The position numbers were made by a program, and so were the translations under genes. Shown here one piece after another: positions 1 to 5,174 of a stretch of 9,539 nt of DNA. The stretch is taken from assembly GCA_945926705.1 (NCBI GenBank), contig CAMEMA010000025.1, positions 1-9,539 on the forward strand, in the 5' to 3' direction. Position 1 is the stretch's first letter. Every line of letters starts with the position of its first letter. Under the pieces are notes generated by a model. It was not told where the DNA came from and did not search any database. It saw only the letters and a list, made by a program, of their open reading frames with translations. Source of the DNA: an uncultured Clostridia bacterium (GTDB taxonomy: Bacteria; Bacillota; Clostridia; Oscillospirales; Acutalibacteraceae).

Positions 1-19
1 CATCGCTTAAGCTTTACTG

Positions 20-44
20 AACCACGCGACTATCGCGTGGTTTT
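20..44 (+). terminator. Rho-independent terminator of a gene upstream of the window
   Basis: A perfect 10-bp inverted repeat (AACCACGCGA / TCGCGTGGTT) with a 3-nt loop is followed by TTTTCT on the plus strand. The GC-rich core and T-tract direction fit an intrinsic terminator for a plus-strand gene that ends before or at the window edge. The minus strand has no T-tract after the stem, so it is probably one-directional. Confidence 0.75.
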
Positions 45-55
45 CTATACACAAA

Positions 56-84
56 TAAAATAGCACCCCCAAGGTACTATTTTA
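56..84 (-). terminator. Putative terminator at the 3' end of the VOC gene
   Basis: A 12-bp inverted repeat (TAAAATAGCACC / GGTACTATTTTA, one mismatch) with loop CCCAA overlaps the stop codon of the minus-strand gene. Read on the minus strand, the stem ends in TATTTTA followed by a T-rich stretch, so it could stop that transcript. The plus strand is less likely but possible. Confidence 0.5.
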
Positions 85-519
85 AGAATTTTTATTTAGA
101 GACATATATTTTGTATTATTAAAATTTGCCCAATTTTCCGTATCAAGCTTTACACCAAATCCAATCCATCTACCGTCTATATCCTCCAAAACTAGTTCTT
201 TATTATTATAGTCTGTTACAGAAAGCCTTCTTACAACTTTAAGCCCCTTGCTATCAAATTCTTTTTGTAACTCTTCTTGATTGTCTACGATTATATAGAC
301 ATCATATCCGTATCCATATAATTCATGATTTGGAATAATCTTTTTGCCTTGTGAATCCGTAAGAATTATTTCAATATCGTCTTTATATATACATATATGG
401 GGTTCTTTGGAGTTTAGATACTCAACTGCGTTAAATCCTAATTTTTGAACGTAAAATTCGGCAGTTTTTTTGATGTTTGGTGTAGGAAAAACGGGGTGCG
501 TCATGTACATTTTTTGCAT
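82..519 (-). CDS. VOC superfamily (glyoxalase/bleomycin-resistance fold) protein
   Basis: This 145-aa protein is of usual length for a single-chain vicinal-oxygen-chelate protein with two beta-alpha-beta-beta-beta modules. Seen in the sequence: an N-terminal module with HPVFPTPNIKKTAEFYVQKLGF (residues 8-29), the typical helix in which a Phe-Tyr pair precedes LGF; a DDIEIIL strand (47-53); a second module with DVYIIVDN (73-80) and a helix at 81-92; and the LEDIDGRWIGFG signature (111-122), matching the family's 'DPDGN-x-(I/L)-x-(F/L)' strand. Members bind metal or sequester drugs such as bleomycin, but substrate cannot be told from sequence, and the metal ligands are not obvious. The ATG at 519 is preceded by AGGAAG with 9-nt spacing. 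The last ~20 residues (NWANFNNTKY...) extend beyond the fold. The gene has its own extended -10 promoter and looks monocistronic. Confidence 0.85.
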   Translation of the reverse strand: MQKMYMTHPVFPTPNIKKTAEFYVQKLGFNAVEYLNSKEPHICIYKDDIEIILTDSQGKKIIPNHELYGYGYDVYIIVDNQEELQKEFDSKGLKVVRRLSVTDYNNKELVLEDIDGRWIGFGVKLDTENWANFNNTKYMSLNKNS

Positions 520-559
520 AAATTAAATCTTCCTTCTTGATTTGAATTTTATATTTGAT

Positions 560-588
560 ATTATAACACATTTAATACATGAGGTAAT
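560..588 (-). promoter_or_regulatory. Extended -10 promoter of the VOC gene
   Basis: On the minus strand the sequence TGTTATAAT (a TG-n-TATAAT extended -10; TATAAT at 565-560) lies about 40 nt upstream of the ATG at 519. No good -35 hexamer is seen at the expected spacing (ATTACC at 588-583), which fits an extended -10 promoter. Confidence 0.5.
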
Positions 589-604
589 AATTTAGGGGCA
601 TCAA

Positions 605-662
605 GCACTTTTTCAATAAGTAATACTCACGAAATATATCATTACGGTAAATCAAAAAGTGC
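605..662. repeat. Inverted repeat in intergenic region
   Basis: GCACTTTTT at 605-613 is matched by AAAAAGTGC at 654-662, a perfect 9-bp inverted repeat around a 40-nt spacer. It lies in the 254-bp gene-free gap between the VOC gene and the 189-aa gene. A second perfect inverted repeat lies directly beside it (670-701). No coding sequence is visible here, and the role of this outer repeat is unknown. Confidence 0.4.
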
Positions 663-669
663 AAAAAGT

Positions 670-701
670 CTTAAATAACTGCTCAAACGTCATTATTTAA
701 G
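670..701 (-). terminator. Possible AT-rich terminator of the 189-aa gene
   Basis: CTTAAATAA (670-678) and TTATTTAAG (693-701) form a perfect 9-bp stem with a 14-nt loop. On the minus strand the stem is followed by ACTTTTTGCACTTTTT, a T-rich tail, and it lies downstream of the minus-strand gene ending at 774. The stem is AT-rich and the loop long, so termination may be weak. Confidence 0.4.
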
Positions 702-773
702 CAATATACTGACAGTAACAGAAACTAATTTATAAAATAAACCTTGTTCTGAGAGAGTATTATTCTACAAAAA

Positions 774-1343
774 CTAATTGGTTGAATATTGGAATTGCTT
801 TGTTGGGTATAAATCTTTTAAATAGTTGTGTAATCGTTGAACTTTTTCTTCAAATATTTCGTTATTATGTTGTTGTCTAAATTTAAGTCCATATGTCCTT
901 AGCAGATTTTTACACAAATTATTTAAAAAAGCTGTTTTATCATCTGCTAATTCTCTTTTCATTTTATCATGGTGCTCATTATAGATTTTCCAAAGAAAAT
1001 TAATTCCGTCTAAGGAATAATCTTTATGGTCGATCAACTTTTGTAGTTCAGACTCAAAAAGTTTACAAAATACCATACAATTTTTTGTAGACCAGTTTTT
1101 TGTACCTATAAGTGCTAAATTTAAAATGCTAATTCCAACAACTCCACTTACAACATAGTGTTTATTACACCATTTCTTAATTTTTGACATTATACTTGGA
1201 TTATCTTTCTTGTTTTTTATAATTACATAATTAAGTTTTTTATCGATGCAATGTACCGGCTGAAATAATGCCGGACCGGTAATGACGGCTGAAAGTAACA
1301 CGGACAAATACTTATTAAAAAAATTAGATTTTAAATTTGACAT
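774..1343 (-). CDS. Hypothetical secreted or membrane protein, 189 aa
   Basis: I do not recognise this family. The start is the ATG at 1343, which sits 9 nt after a clear AAGGAG; an in-frame TTG two codons upstream is too close to that site. Residues 1-30 look like a signal peptide or first membrane segment: a Lys-containing N-terminus, then YLSVLLSAVITGPALF (12-27), with VHC-I after it. A second hydrophobic stretch, about residues 63-80 (YVVSGVVGISILNLALIG), would be a transmembrane helix. The remainder (90-189) is a charged helical domain with Cys90-93 region cysteines, His/Lys-rich patches (EHHDKMKREL, 124-132) and no catalytic motif I can name. The topology suggests either two membrane passes or a cleaved signal plus an anchored C-terminal domain. 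A perfect consensus promoter lies just upstream, so it is probably transcribed well. Confidence 0.7.
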   Translation of the reverse strand: MSNLKSNFFNKYLSVLLSAVITGPALFQPVHCIDKKLNYVIIKNKKDNPSIMSKIKKWCNKHYVVSGVVGISILNLALIGTKNWSTKNCMVFCKLFESELQKLIDHKDYSLDGINFLWKIYNEHHDKMKRELADDKTAFLNNLCKNLLRTYGLKFRQQHNNEIFEEKVQRLHNYLKDLYPTKQFQYSTN

Positions 1344-1352
1344 AACCAAATA

Positions 1353-1358
1353 CTCCTT
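1353..1358 (-). promoter_or_regulatory. Ribosome-binding site that fixes the start of the 189-aa gene
   Basis: AAGGAG on the minus strand (CTCCTT on the plus) is 9 nt from the ATG at 1343 but only 3 nt from the upstream TTG at 1349, so the ATG is the better start. Confidence 0.7.
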
Positions 1359-1379
1359 AAATAATTGATTTACAATATA

Positions 1380-1408
1380 ATTATAATATTTTATTTACAA
1401 TTTGTCAA
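1380..1408 (-). promoter_or_regulatory. Perfect consensus sigma-A type promoter
   Basis: On the minus strand TTGACA (1408-1403) is separated by exactly 17 nt from TATAAT (1385-1380). Both hexamers match the housekeeping consensus fully. Transcription would begin near 1373 and reach the ATG of the 189-aa gene at 1343 after about 30 nt that include the AAGGAG site. Such a full match is rare and implies strong or repressor-controlled expression. Confidence 0.8.
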
Positions 1409-1430
1409 CCTAACCTATACACAAATTATA

Positions 1431-1727
1431 TCATTTATGAAAGTTTTGAATCACATCATCACGTCGTTTTGTTACATCTGTTAATATTTCTTCTATAGAA
1501 CCAATTTCCTTAATTAGGCGTTTTGCTTCCTCGATTTCTTTTTTATGCTTTGCATAGCTTATTTCGATTGGCTGAATTATACGTTCTGAATTAGCAACAA
1601 ACTTATCATATATTTTATTTAAAGTATCAGGTTTAAAAGAAAATCTGAATTCCTTTTCTGTGTTTTGGATTAGCTCATAAAATATTATTTTATTGTCTTT
1701 TACTGTATTTAAATCACCGTTTTCCAT
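1431..1727 (-). CDS. Small charged helical protein, 98 aa, unknown function
   Basis: I do not recognise a family. The protein starts at an ATG preceded by AAGGA at suitable distance. It is soluble, with no signal peptide or membrane segment. Residues 1-50 are mixed; residues 58-95 (from YAKHKKEIEEAK to TKRRDDVIQNF) are highly charged with heptad-like spacing of Ile/Leu, so a helix or short coiled coil is likely. No cysteines or catalytic motifs are seen. It lies 87 nt upstream of, and on the same strand as, the 189-aa gene, but that gene has its own perfect promoter, so the two are at most loosely linked. Coding potential is supported by the ribosome site and the protein-like composition; function is unknown. 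Confidence 0.6.
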   Translation of the reverse strand: MENGDLNTVKDNKIIFYELIQNTEKEFRFSFKPDTLNKIYDKFVANSERIIQPIEISYAKHKKEIEEAKRLIKEIGSIEEILTDVTKRRDDVIQNFHK

Positions 1728-1799
1728 AATAACATATCCTTAAAATTATTTTGAATTATTAAAAATTAGTTAAATTTTTTAATTTTTAAAATAAATTTT

Positions 1800-1827
1800 A
1801 GTATATATGTGTGTACATGCCAATCAA
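1800..1827 (-). promoter_or_regulatory. Candidate promoter of the 98-aa gene
   Basis: On the minus strand TTGATT (1827-1822), 16 nt, then TATACT (1805-1800). Transcription would begin near 1793, giving a leader of about 65 nt to the ATG at 1727. The surroundings are extremely AT-rich, so chance matches are easy. Confidence 0.4.
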
Positions 1828-1891
1828 TAATATTAATAACAATATGAATAAATTCGTGATACGATTTAACTAATTTATAACTGTTAATTAA

Positions 1892-2266
1892 AATCAAAGC
1901 GTAAAAGATACTGCAATCGGTAAAGCTTCAGCGCAGAATACTTTAAAACACCGGAAAAGACAGGCGGAAGTAAAAGCCGCCGATACAGTTTTAGAATCAA
2001 TTGGTTGTATAGATGCGCTTGAGGTGAGAGGAATGAAAATGGAACAGGTGCTCATCATTTTTCATACGGTAATTATGGCGGTGGGGGAAGAGATTTAAGC
2101 AGAAAATTGTGTTCTGTAAATACTGCGATATATAATAATCAAGCTTCCGTAACAGTCACGCGTCAGTTAAATATTTACAAGGTGATAAATCATTAACAAG
2201 TACGCTTCACAAGCCGCGTATATCACTTGTTATATGGTTCAAGCAAATAGATTAATATTTGCCTAA
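1892..2266 (+). pseudogene. Frameshifted remnant of a possible phage structural gene
   Basis: The 590-bp gap before the lysozyme is not empty: protein-like sequence runs through it in successive plus-strand frames. After a stop at 1889, one frame reads VKDTAIGKASAQNT, then KRQAEVKAADTVLESIG, and continues to a stop near 2098. A second frame from about 2033 reads NENGTGAHHFSYGNYGGGG and RDLSRKL, then AIYNNQASVTVTRQL, to a stop near 2195. A third frame reads KYASQAAYITCYMVQANRL and ends in a stop at 2264-2266. Composition changes from the AT-rich junk before 1890 to more balanced coding-like codons here. The Gly/Tyr-rich and Ala/Gln-rich segments, and the position just before an endolysin, suggest a tail or other late phage gene, but the family is not identified. 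At least two frameshifts have broken it. Confidence 0.5.
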
Positions 2267-2318
2267 AAAACGTCAAAAAATCAGATTTTCAAAATGAATT
2301 AATGAGGAGGGATTATTT

Positions 2319-3116
2319 ATGTTTAAAGGAATAGACATATCAAAATGGCAAGGCTCAATTAATTGGAATGAAGTGAAAAAGGACGGAACAGAATTCGCAA
2401 TAATTCGTGAAGGATGGGGAAAGAAATCTTTCAATCAAATTGACAAAAGATTTAAAGAAAATTATGAAGGCGCAAAAGCTGTGGAAATTCCCATAGGTTC
2501 GTATCATTATTCTTATGCGGATTCGGTTGATGTTGCCAAACGTGAAGCCGAATTTTGTCTTGAAAATATAAAGGGAATGCAGTTTGAATACCCGATTGTT
2601 TTTGATATTGAGGATAGGACAATGTTATCACTTAGCAATCGCCAAAGAACAGATATTGTAAAAGCATTTTGTTCGGAAATTGAAAAAGCCGGATATTATG
2701 CTATGTTTTATTGCAATTGGGGCTGGCTTAATAACTATCTTTACAAAGATGAATTGCTATCAAAATATGACCTTTGGCTTGCACATTGGGATGTCGGTGT
2801 CCCATCTGTTTCGTGCGGTATATGGCAAAAGTCCGATAAAGGTACAATAAACGGAATAAGCGGAAATGTTGACCTTGATATATCTTATAAGAACTATCCC
2901 GAAATCATGAGAAATAAAGGCTTAAATGGGTTTAGCAAAACAGATAATTCAGCAAGTACAAACTATTTCACATATACAGTTAAGAAAGGTGATACCCTTT
3001 GGACAATTGCACAGCGTTATCTTGGTAGTGGCGGGAAATATAAAGAAATAAAAGCTTTAAATGCTTTAAATTCAGATACAATCTATCCAAATCAGGTTTT
3101 GAAAATACCGAAATAA
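2319..3116 (+). CDS. GH25 lysozyme (endolysin) with C-terminal LysM domain
   Basis: This N-acetylmuramidase hydrolyses the beta-1,4 bond between MurNAc and GlcNAc in peptidoglycan; GH25 enzymes of this size are common phage endolysins. Residues 1-195 form the GH25 barrel: GIDISKWQG at 4-12 with Asp6, YHYSYA (62-67), VFDIED (94-99) with the expected catalytic Asp96 and Glu98, and the NVDLDISY end motif with Asp185/Asp187. A Ser/Thr/Asn-rich linker (200-216) leads to one LysM cell-wall-binding domain (217-264, YTVKKGDTLWTIAQRYLG ... NQVLKIPK). There is no signal peptide, so release would need a holin, which fits the holin-like gene downstream. Start: ATG after GAGGAGG with 8-nt spacing. It is full length with all catalytic residues, although the genes around it have decayed. 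The neighbouring membrane-protein gene on the other strand ends 15 nt beyond its stop. Confidence 0.93.
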   Translation: MFKGIDISKWQGSINWNEVKKDGTEFAIIREGWGKKSFNQIDKRFKENYEGAKAVEIPIGSYHYSYADSVDVAKREAEFCLENIKGMQFEYPIVFDIEDRTMLSLSNRQRTDIVKAFCSEIEKAGYYAMFYCNWGWLNNYLYKDELLSKYDLWLAHWDVGVPSVSCGIWQKSDKGTINGISGNVDLDISYKNYPEIMRNKGLNGFSKTDNSASTNYFTYTVKKGDTLWTIAQRYLGSGGKYKEIKALNALNSDTIYPNQVLKIPK

Positions 3117-3117
3117 A
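3102..3117 (+). repeat. 16-bp direct repeat, copy 1 (lysozyme 3' end)
   Basis: AAAATACCGAAATAAA encodes the last codons Lys-Ile-Pro-Lys-stop of the lysozyme. The identical 16 bp recur at 4451-4466, in front of the holin-like gene. The two copies bracket the opposite-strand membrane-protein gene and its promoter. Confidence 0.85.
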
Positions 3118-3131
3118 TAGAAGATACTATC

Positions 3132-4346
3132 CTAAACTACATACCTGTTACCACATATACGATAGAGTAATACAACGATCGTGTGTGCCATGCTGTTGGA
3201 CTGTATACCCTTGTTTTTCATGAGCCATATGAATGGTATTCCGAATATAACAGCTTCTTTTATACAATCTAAAATGGCCATTGTGGGATTTAAAGCAAAA
3301 TCGGTTGCAATATGGTTCATTGCGTGTGGCAATATTAAGAATATATAGATGGGTACTTGCGTTTTATAGCTTTTGGGAATTTTACTTCCAAACCAATATA
3401 CCACCATCGCCAAGGGCAAAAAGTGATATGTAATTTCTTCAGACATTGCACCGCTGGAATTGAGCAAAGCGTTCCAAATATTTGATAGATTCCAAACTTG
3501 AGGGTCTAAAAAGCCGTGTGTTCCATCAATTATAATATTTACGATTGCCAGCGGTATACCAAAAAGTATACCAAACCCAAAAGATTTTAAGGTATTGTTA
3601 AAATTAAAATTAAATACTTTTTTATCGTATGAACACTTTCTGAAAATACTGCAAGCTGCGTAATAACAAAACATATTTTCAATCAATGCTATCGGATTGT
3701 GTTCAAGTACAAAAGGAACAATGCCAAATATTAGTGAAACAGCCAAATCCGCCCAATTAAAATGTTTTGTTTTGAATATATAATATGTTGCTATCACTAT
3801 TAGCGAAAGATTTGCTATCATCCACATTCTGCCGGTATAAGATTGATTTCTGCTAAGTATGCCAAACTCAAGAGGCATAAACAAATTGAGTGCAAAGAAC
3901 ATTAAGTAAAATAAAATAAACGTGGCCATAAAAATATATGGTTTATACTTTTTATAAAACTCTATTTTATTTAGCACGCGAGAAATACCCTCAGCGATAT
4001 AACTTAATATACACATAATTGTAATAATCATAGCAAGTGTTACGAACATTATGCTTATTGATTCATCACGAAGAACAAAGTGTATAAAAATATCCACAAT
4101 CCAAGAAACTATAAGACAAATATTGAAATACATTAATGGTTTAACAAAACTCCGAAATTGTTTAAAAAAGCAAATAGCAGTTACAACAACAATTTCTGCC
4201 AATCTTAAAATATGGTACGTTCCAATAGTTACGTGACCTTCAACATACGAATTAAACGTAATGCCTGGTATATGCGCCAAACAAAAATTTAAAACCATGT
4301 ACGAAACTATAAATACCCAAAAATATAGCAAATCTCTTTTCTTCAA
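3132..4346 (-). CDS. Polytopic membrane protein, remote CPBP/CAAX-protease-like
   Basis: The protein has 404 residues if it begins at the TTG at 4346, which lies 10 nt after AAGGAG; the reading frame stays open up to 4415, but nothing there resembles a ribosome site. It has about ten hydrophobic segments and little soluble part. The last third resembles CPBP-type intramembrane proteases and their non-enzymatic relatives: MSEEITYHFLPLAM around residues 301-314 (glutamate pair Glu303-Glu304), LILPHAMNH at 337-345 (His341, His345), and SNSMAHTIVVLLY at 383-395 (His388). The family motif is EExxxR; here the last position is His308, so either activity is altered or the resemblance is convergent. 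CPBP proteins act in prenyl-protein processing, bacteriocin immunity and some phage-exclusion systems; which, if any, applies is unknown. It runs against the lysozyme and holin-like genes between which it lies, with its own promoter, like a phage cargo gene. Confidence 0.7.
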   Translation of the reverse strand: MKKRDLLYFWVFIVSYMVLNFCLAHIPGITFNSYVEGHVTIGTYHILRLAEIVVVTAICFFKQFRSFVKPLMYFNICLIVSWIVDIFIHFVLRDESISIMFVTLAMIITIMCILSYIAEGISRVLNKIEFYKKYKPYIFMATFILFYLMFFALNLFMPLEFGILSRNQSYTGRMWMIANLSLIVIATYYIFKTKHFNWADLAVSLIFGIVPFVLEHNPIALIENMFCYYAACSIFRKCSYDKKVFNFNFNNTLKSFGFGILFGIPLAIVNIIIDGTHGFLDPQVWNLSNIWNALLNSSGAMSEEITYHFLPLAMVVYWFGSKIPKSYKTQVPIYIFLILPHAMNHIATDFALNPTMAILDCIKEAVIFGIPFIWLMKNKGIQSNSMAHTIVVLLYRICGNRYVV

Positions 4347-4356
4347 AATAACCACA

Positions 4357-4362
4357 CTCCTT
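4357..4362 (-). promoter_or_regulatory. Ribosome-binding site that fixes a TTG start
   Basis: AAGGAG on the minus strand lies 10 nt before TTG at 4346. A GTG at 4355 is only 1 nt away and no ATG occurs nearby, so the TTG is the best start of the membrane-protein gene. Confidence 0.55.
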
Positions 4363-4386
4363 TTTTGTTTTATGTTTATCAAACAA

Positions 4387-4415
4387 ATAATATAATTAAA
4401 TATTTTAAAATTCAA
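4387..4415 (-). promoter_or_regulatory. Promoter of the opposite-strand membrane-protein gene
   Basis: On the minus strand TTGAAT (4415-4410), 17 nt, then TATTAT (4392-4387). Transcription would start near 4380, leaving a leader of about 35 nt to the TTG start. The promoter lies inside the segment bracketed by the 16-bp direct repeats, so the gene carries its own expression signal. Confidence 0.55.
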
Positions 4416-4438
4416 GCAACTGGTAAATATTTTGTTTA

Positions 4439-4465
4439 AATCAAACGCTCAAAATACCGAAATAA
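4439..4465 (+). pseudogene. Remnant of a LysM-gene 3' end (NQTLKIPK-stop)
   Basis: Directly before the ribosome site of the holin-like gene the plus strand reads Asn-Gln-Thr-Leu-Lys-Ile-Pro-Lys-stop, matching the lysozyme terminus Asn-Gln-Val-Leu-Lys-Ile-Pro-Lys-stop. The last 16 bp are identical to copy 1, but the preceding codons differ at the DNA level (AATCAAACGCTC against AATCAGGTTTTG) while keeping the LysM consensus. This suggests a diverged homologue rather than a fresh target-site duplication. Upstream the frame has a stop at 4424-4426, so no longer LysM gene survives. Confidence 0.65.
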
Positions 4466-4470
4466 AGGAG
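4464..4470 (+). promoter_or_regulatory. Ribosome-binding site overlapping the relic stop codon
   Basis: AAAGGAG begins inside the stop codon of the relic LysM end and lies 8 nt before the ATG at 4479. In the relic arrangement the two genes would be separated by only 13 nt, typical of a translationally linked endolysin-holin pair. Confidence 0.6.
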
Positions 4471-4478
4471 ACTCATTT

Positions 4479-4757
4479 ATGAATAAAGAAGTTTCAAAGA
4501 TGATGATGGTTTGTGTAGTTCTCGAAGGAATCATTACATATATAAACAACTTTTTTGTACTCGGAGAGCCACATTATCAAATGATTCTCAGTCTAATTTT
4601 GGGAATATTTATAGCAGTAGCGTATAAGATGGACCTATTAAAATTGGCGAGTATTGAAAGCGAAATCCCATATGTGGGCTGTGTTTTAACAGGAATATTT
4701 TTTGCACGAGGCAGCAACTATGTTCACGATATTTTGAAAACACTTAATATAAATTAG
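4479..4757 (+). CDS. Small holin-like membrane protein, 92 aa
   Basis: The protein has three likely membrane segments: about residues 9-28 (MMVCVVLEGIITYINNFFVL), 34-49 (YQMILSLILGIFIAVA) and 64-77 (PYVGCVLTGIFFAR). Short loops and a short polar C-terminus (YVHDILKTLNIN) complete it. Size, topology and position immediately after a (relic) endolysin 3' end fit a phage holin or holin-like protein, which would open the membrane to let the signal-less lysozyme reach the wall. The motif with a charged loop (KMDLLKLASIESEIPYVG, 50-67) followed by a TGI-x3-RG turn is what I associate with uncharacterised phage membrane proteins of Clostridia, but that is from memory. The start codon is well supported by AAAGGAG. 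No cognate promoter is seen between the opposite-strand gene and this one, so expression now may be low. Confidence 0.65.
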   Translation: MNKEVSKMMMVCVVLEGIITYINNFFVLGEPHYQMILSLILGIFIAVAYKMDLLKLASIESEIPYVGCVLTGIFFARGSNYVHDILKTLNIN

Positions 4758-4772
4758 AAGGTGTGGTAGGCA

Positions 4773-4961
4773 ATGGACTAAGTTTAAAAATATAAACTAA
4801 TAAGGTTAAAAAACCAAGGCAGAAGTTATAAGGAAATAGCTTCTGCCCTTTATATTTCAGAAAGCACGATAAAATCATTTTTTAGATGTCAAAAATTAAA
4901 ATCTAAAGAAATTCATATAGAATGTAAAAATTACGGAATGGAATTAGAAAAAATAAACTAA
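4773..4961 (+). pseudogene. Broken helix-turn-helix gene of mobile elements
   Basis: An ATG at 4773 follows GAAGGTGTGG, but two in-frame stops (4779-4781 and 4785-4787) cut it at once. Beyond them the frame reads RLKNQGRSYKEIASALYISE (from 4803), then STIKSFFRCQ and ends with ECKNYGMELEKIN before a stop at 4959-4961. The first part is a clear helix-turn-helix (SYKEIASAL-x-ISESTIKS). In intact proteins I recall from Clostridial phages and transposons this helix-turn-helix is followed by a small zinc ribbon (CKNCG ... CSDKC); here the second cysteine is Tyr and the distal half is lost, with only DKKYKC recoverable in another frame near 4971. It is thus a decayed regulator, 3' of the lysis genes, and supports the prophage reading. 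Confidence 0.7.
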
Positions 4962-5093
4962 AAGATAAAAAATACAAATGTTTAATAAAATTAGATATTA
5001 AAATTAGTATACTTACCTTGAACATTTTTCTACGTTTCTTGGGGGGAGTTTTTATATTATAATAATAAATGTAAAATATTTTTAAAATTATTA
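4962..5093. other. AT-rich spacer with no gene seen
   Basis: Between the broken helix-turn-helix gene and the promoter of the 301-aa gene I find no convincing coding frame. A GGGGGG run at 5041-5046 stands out in the AT-rich background. An opposite-strand open frame across this stretch has a low-complexity Ile/Phe/Leu composition and no ribosome site. Confidence 0.5.
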
Positions 5094-5122
5094 TTGACAC
5101 ACGTTATATATTATGATATATA
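5094..5122 (+). promoter_or_regulatory. Promoter of the 301-aa gene
   Basis: TTGACA (5094-5099), 17 nt, TATATA (5117-5122). Transcription would start near 5129, and the AGGAGG ribosome site at 5161-5166 precedes the ATG at 5175. The -10 element lies inside the first of two direct repeats, which may be an operator. Confidence 0.65.
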
Positions 5123-5144
5123 TCTAAATATATATTATGATATA
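5105..5144 (+). repeat. Two 16-bp direct repeats over the promoter
   Basis: TATATATTATGATATA occurs at 5105-5120 and again, identically, at 5129-5144, 24 bp apart start to start. Copy 1 overlaps the -10 and copy 2 covers the expected start of transcription. The arrangement suits binding of a regulator in two adjacent sites, or may be a chance tandem duplication in AT-rich DNA. Confidence 0.6.
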
Positions 5145-5174
5145 CTAATTTTATTGAATTAGGAGGAATTTTAT

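Noticed and set aside
4051..4236. Plus-strand 61-aa open frame
   Set aside because: It is antisense to the polytopic membrane-protein gene and has no ribosome site.
3102..4466. Insertion sequence or transposon explaining the 16-bp direct repeats
   Set aside because: There is no transposase and no terminal inverted repeat inside the bracketed segment. The repeats are coding (LysM gene ends) with diverged homologous codons beside copy 2, so recombination between gene ends is a better explanation than target-site duplication.
4903..5100. Opposite-strand 65-aa open frame in the spacer before the 301-aa gene
   Set aside because: Composition is low-complexity Ile/Phe/Tyr/Leu, typical of AT-rich non-coding DNA; no ribosome site; it overlaps the promoter and the broken helix-turn-helix gene.
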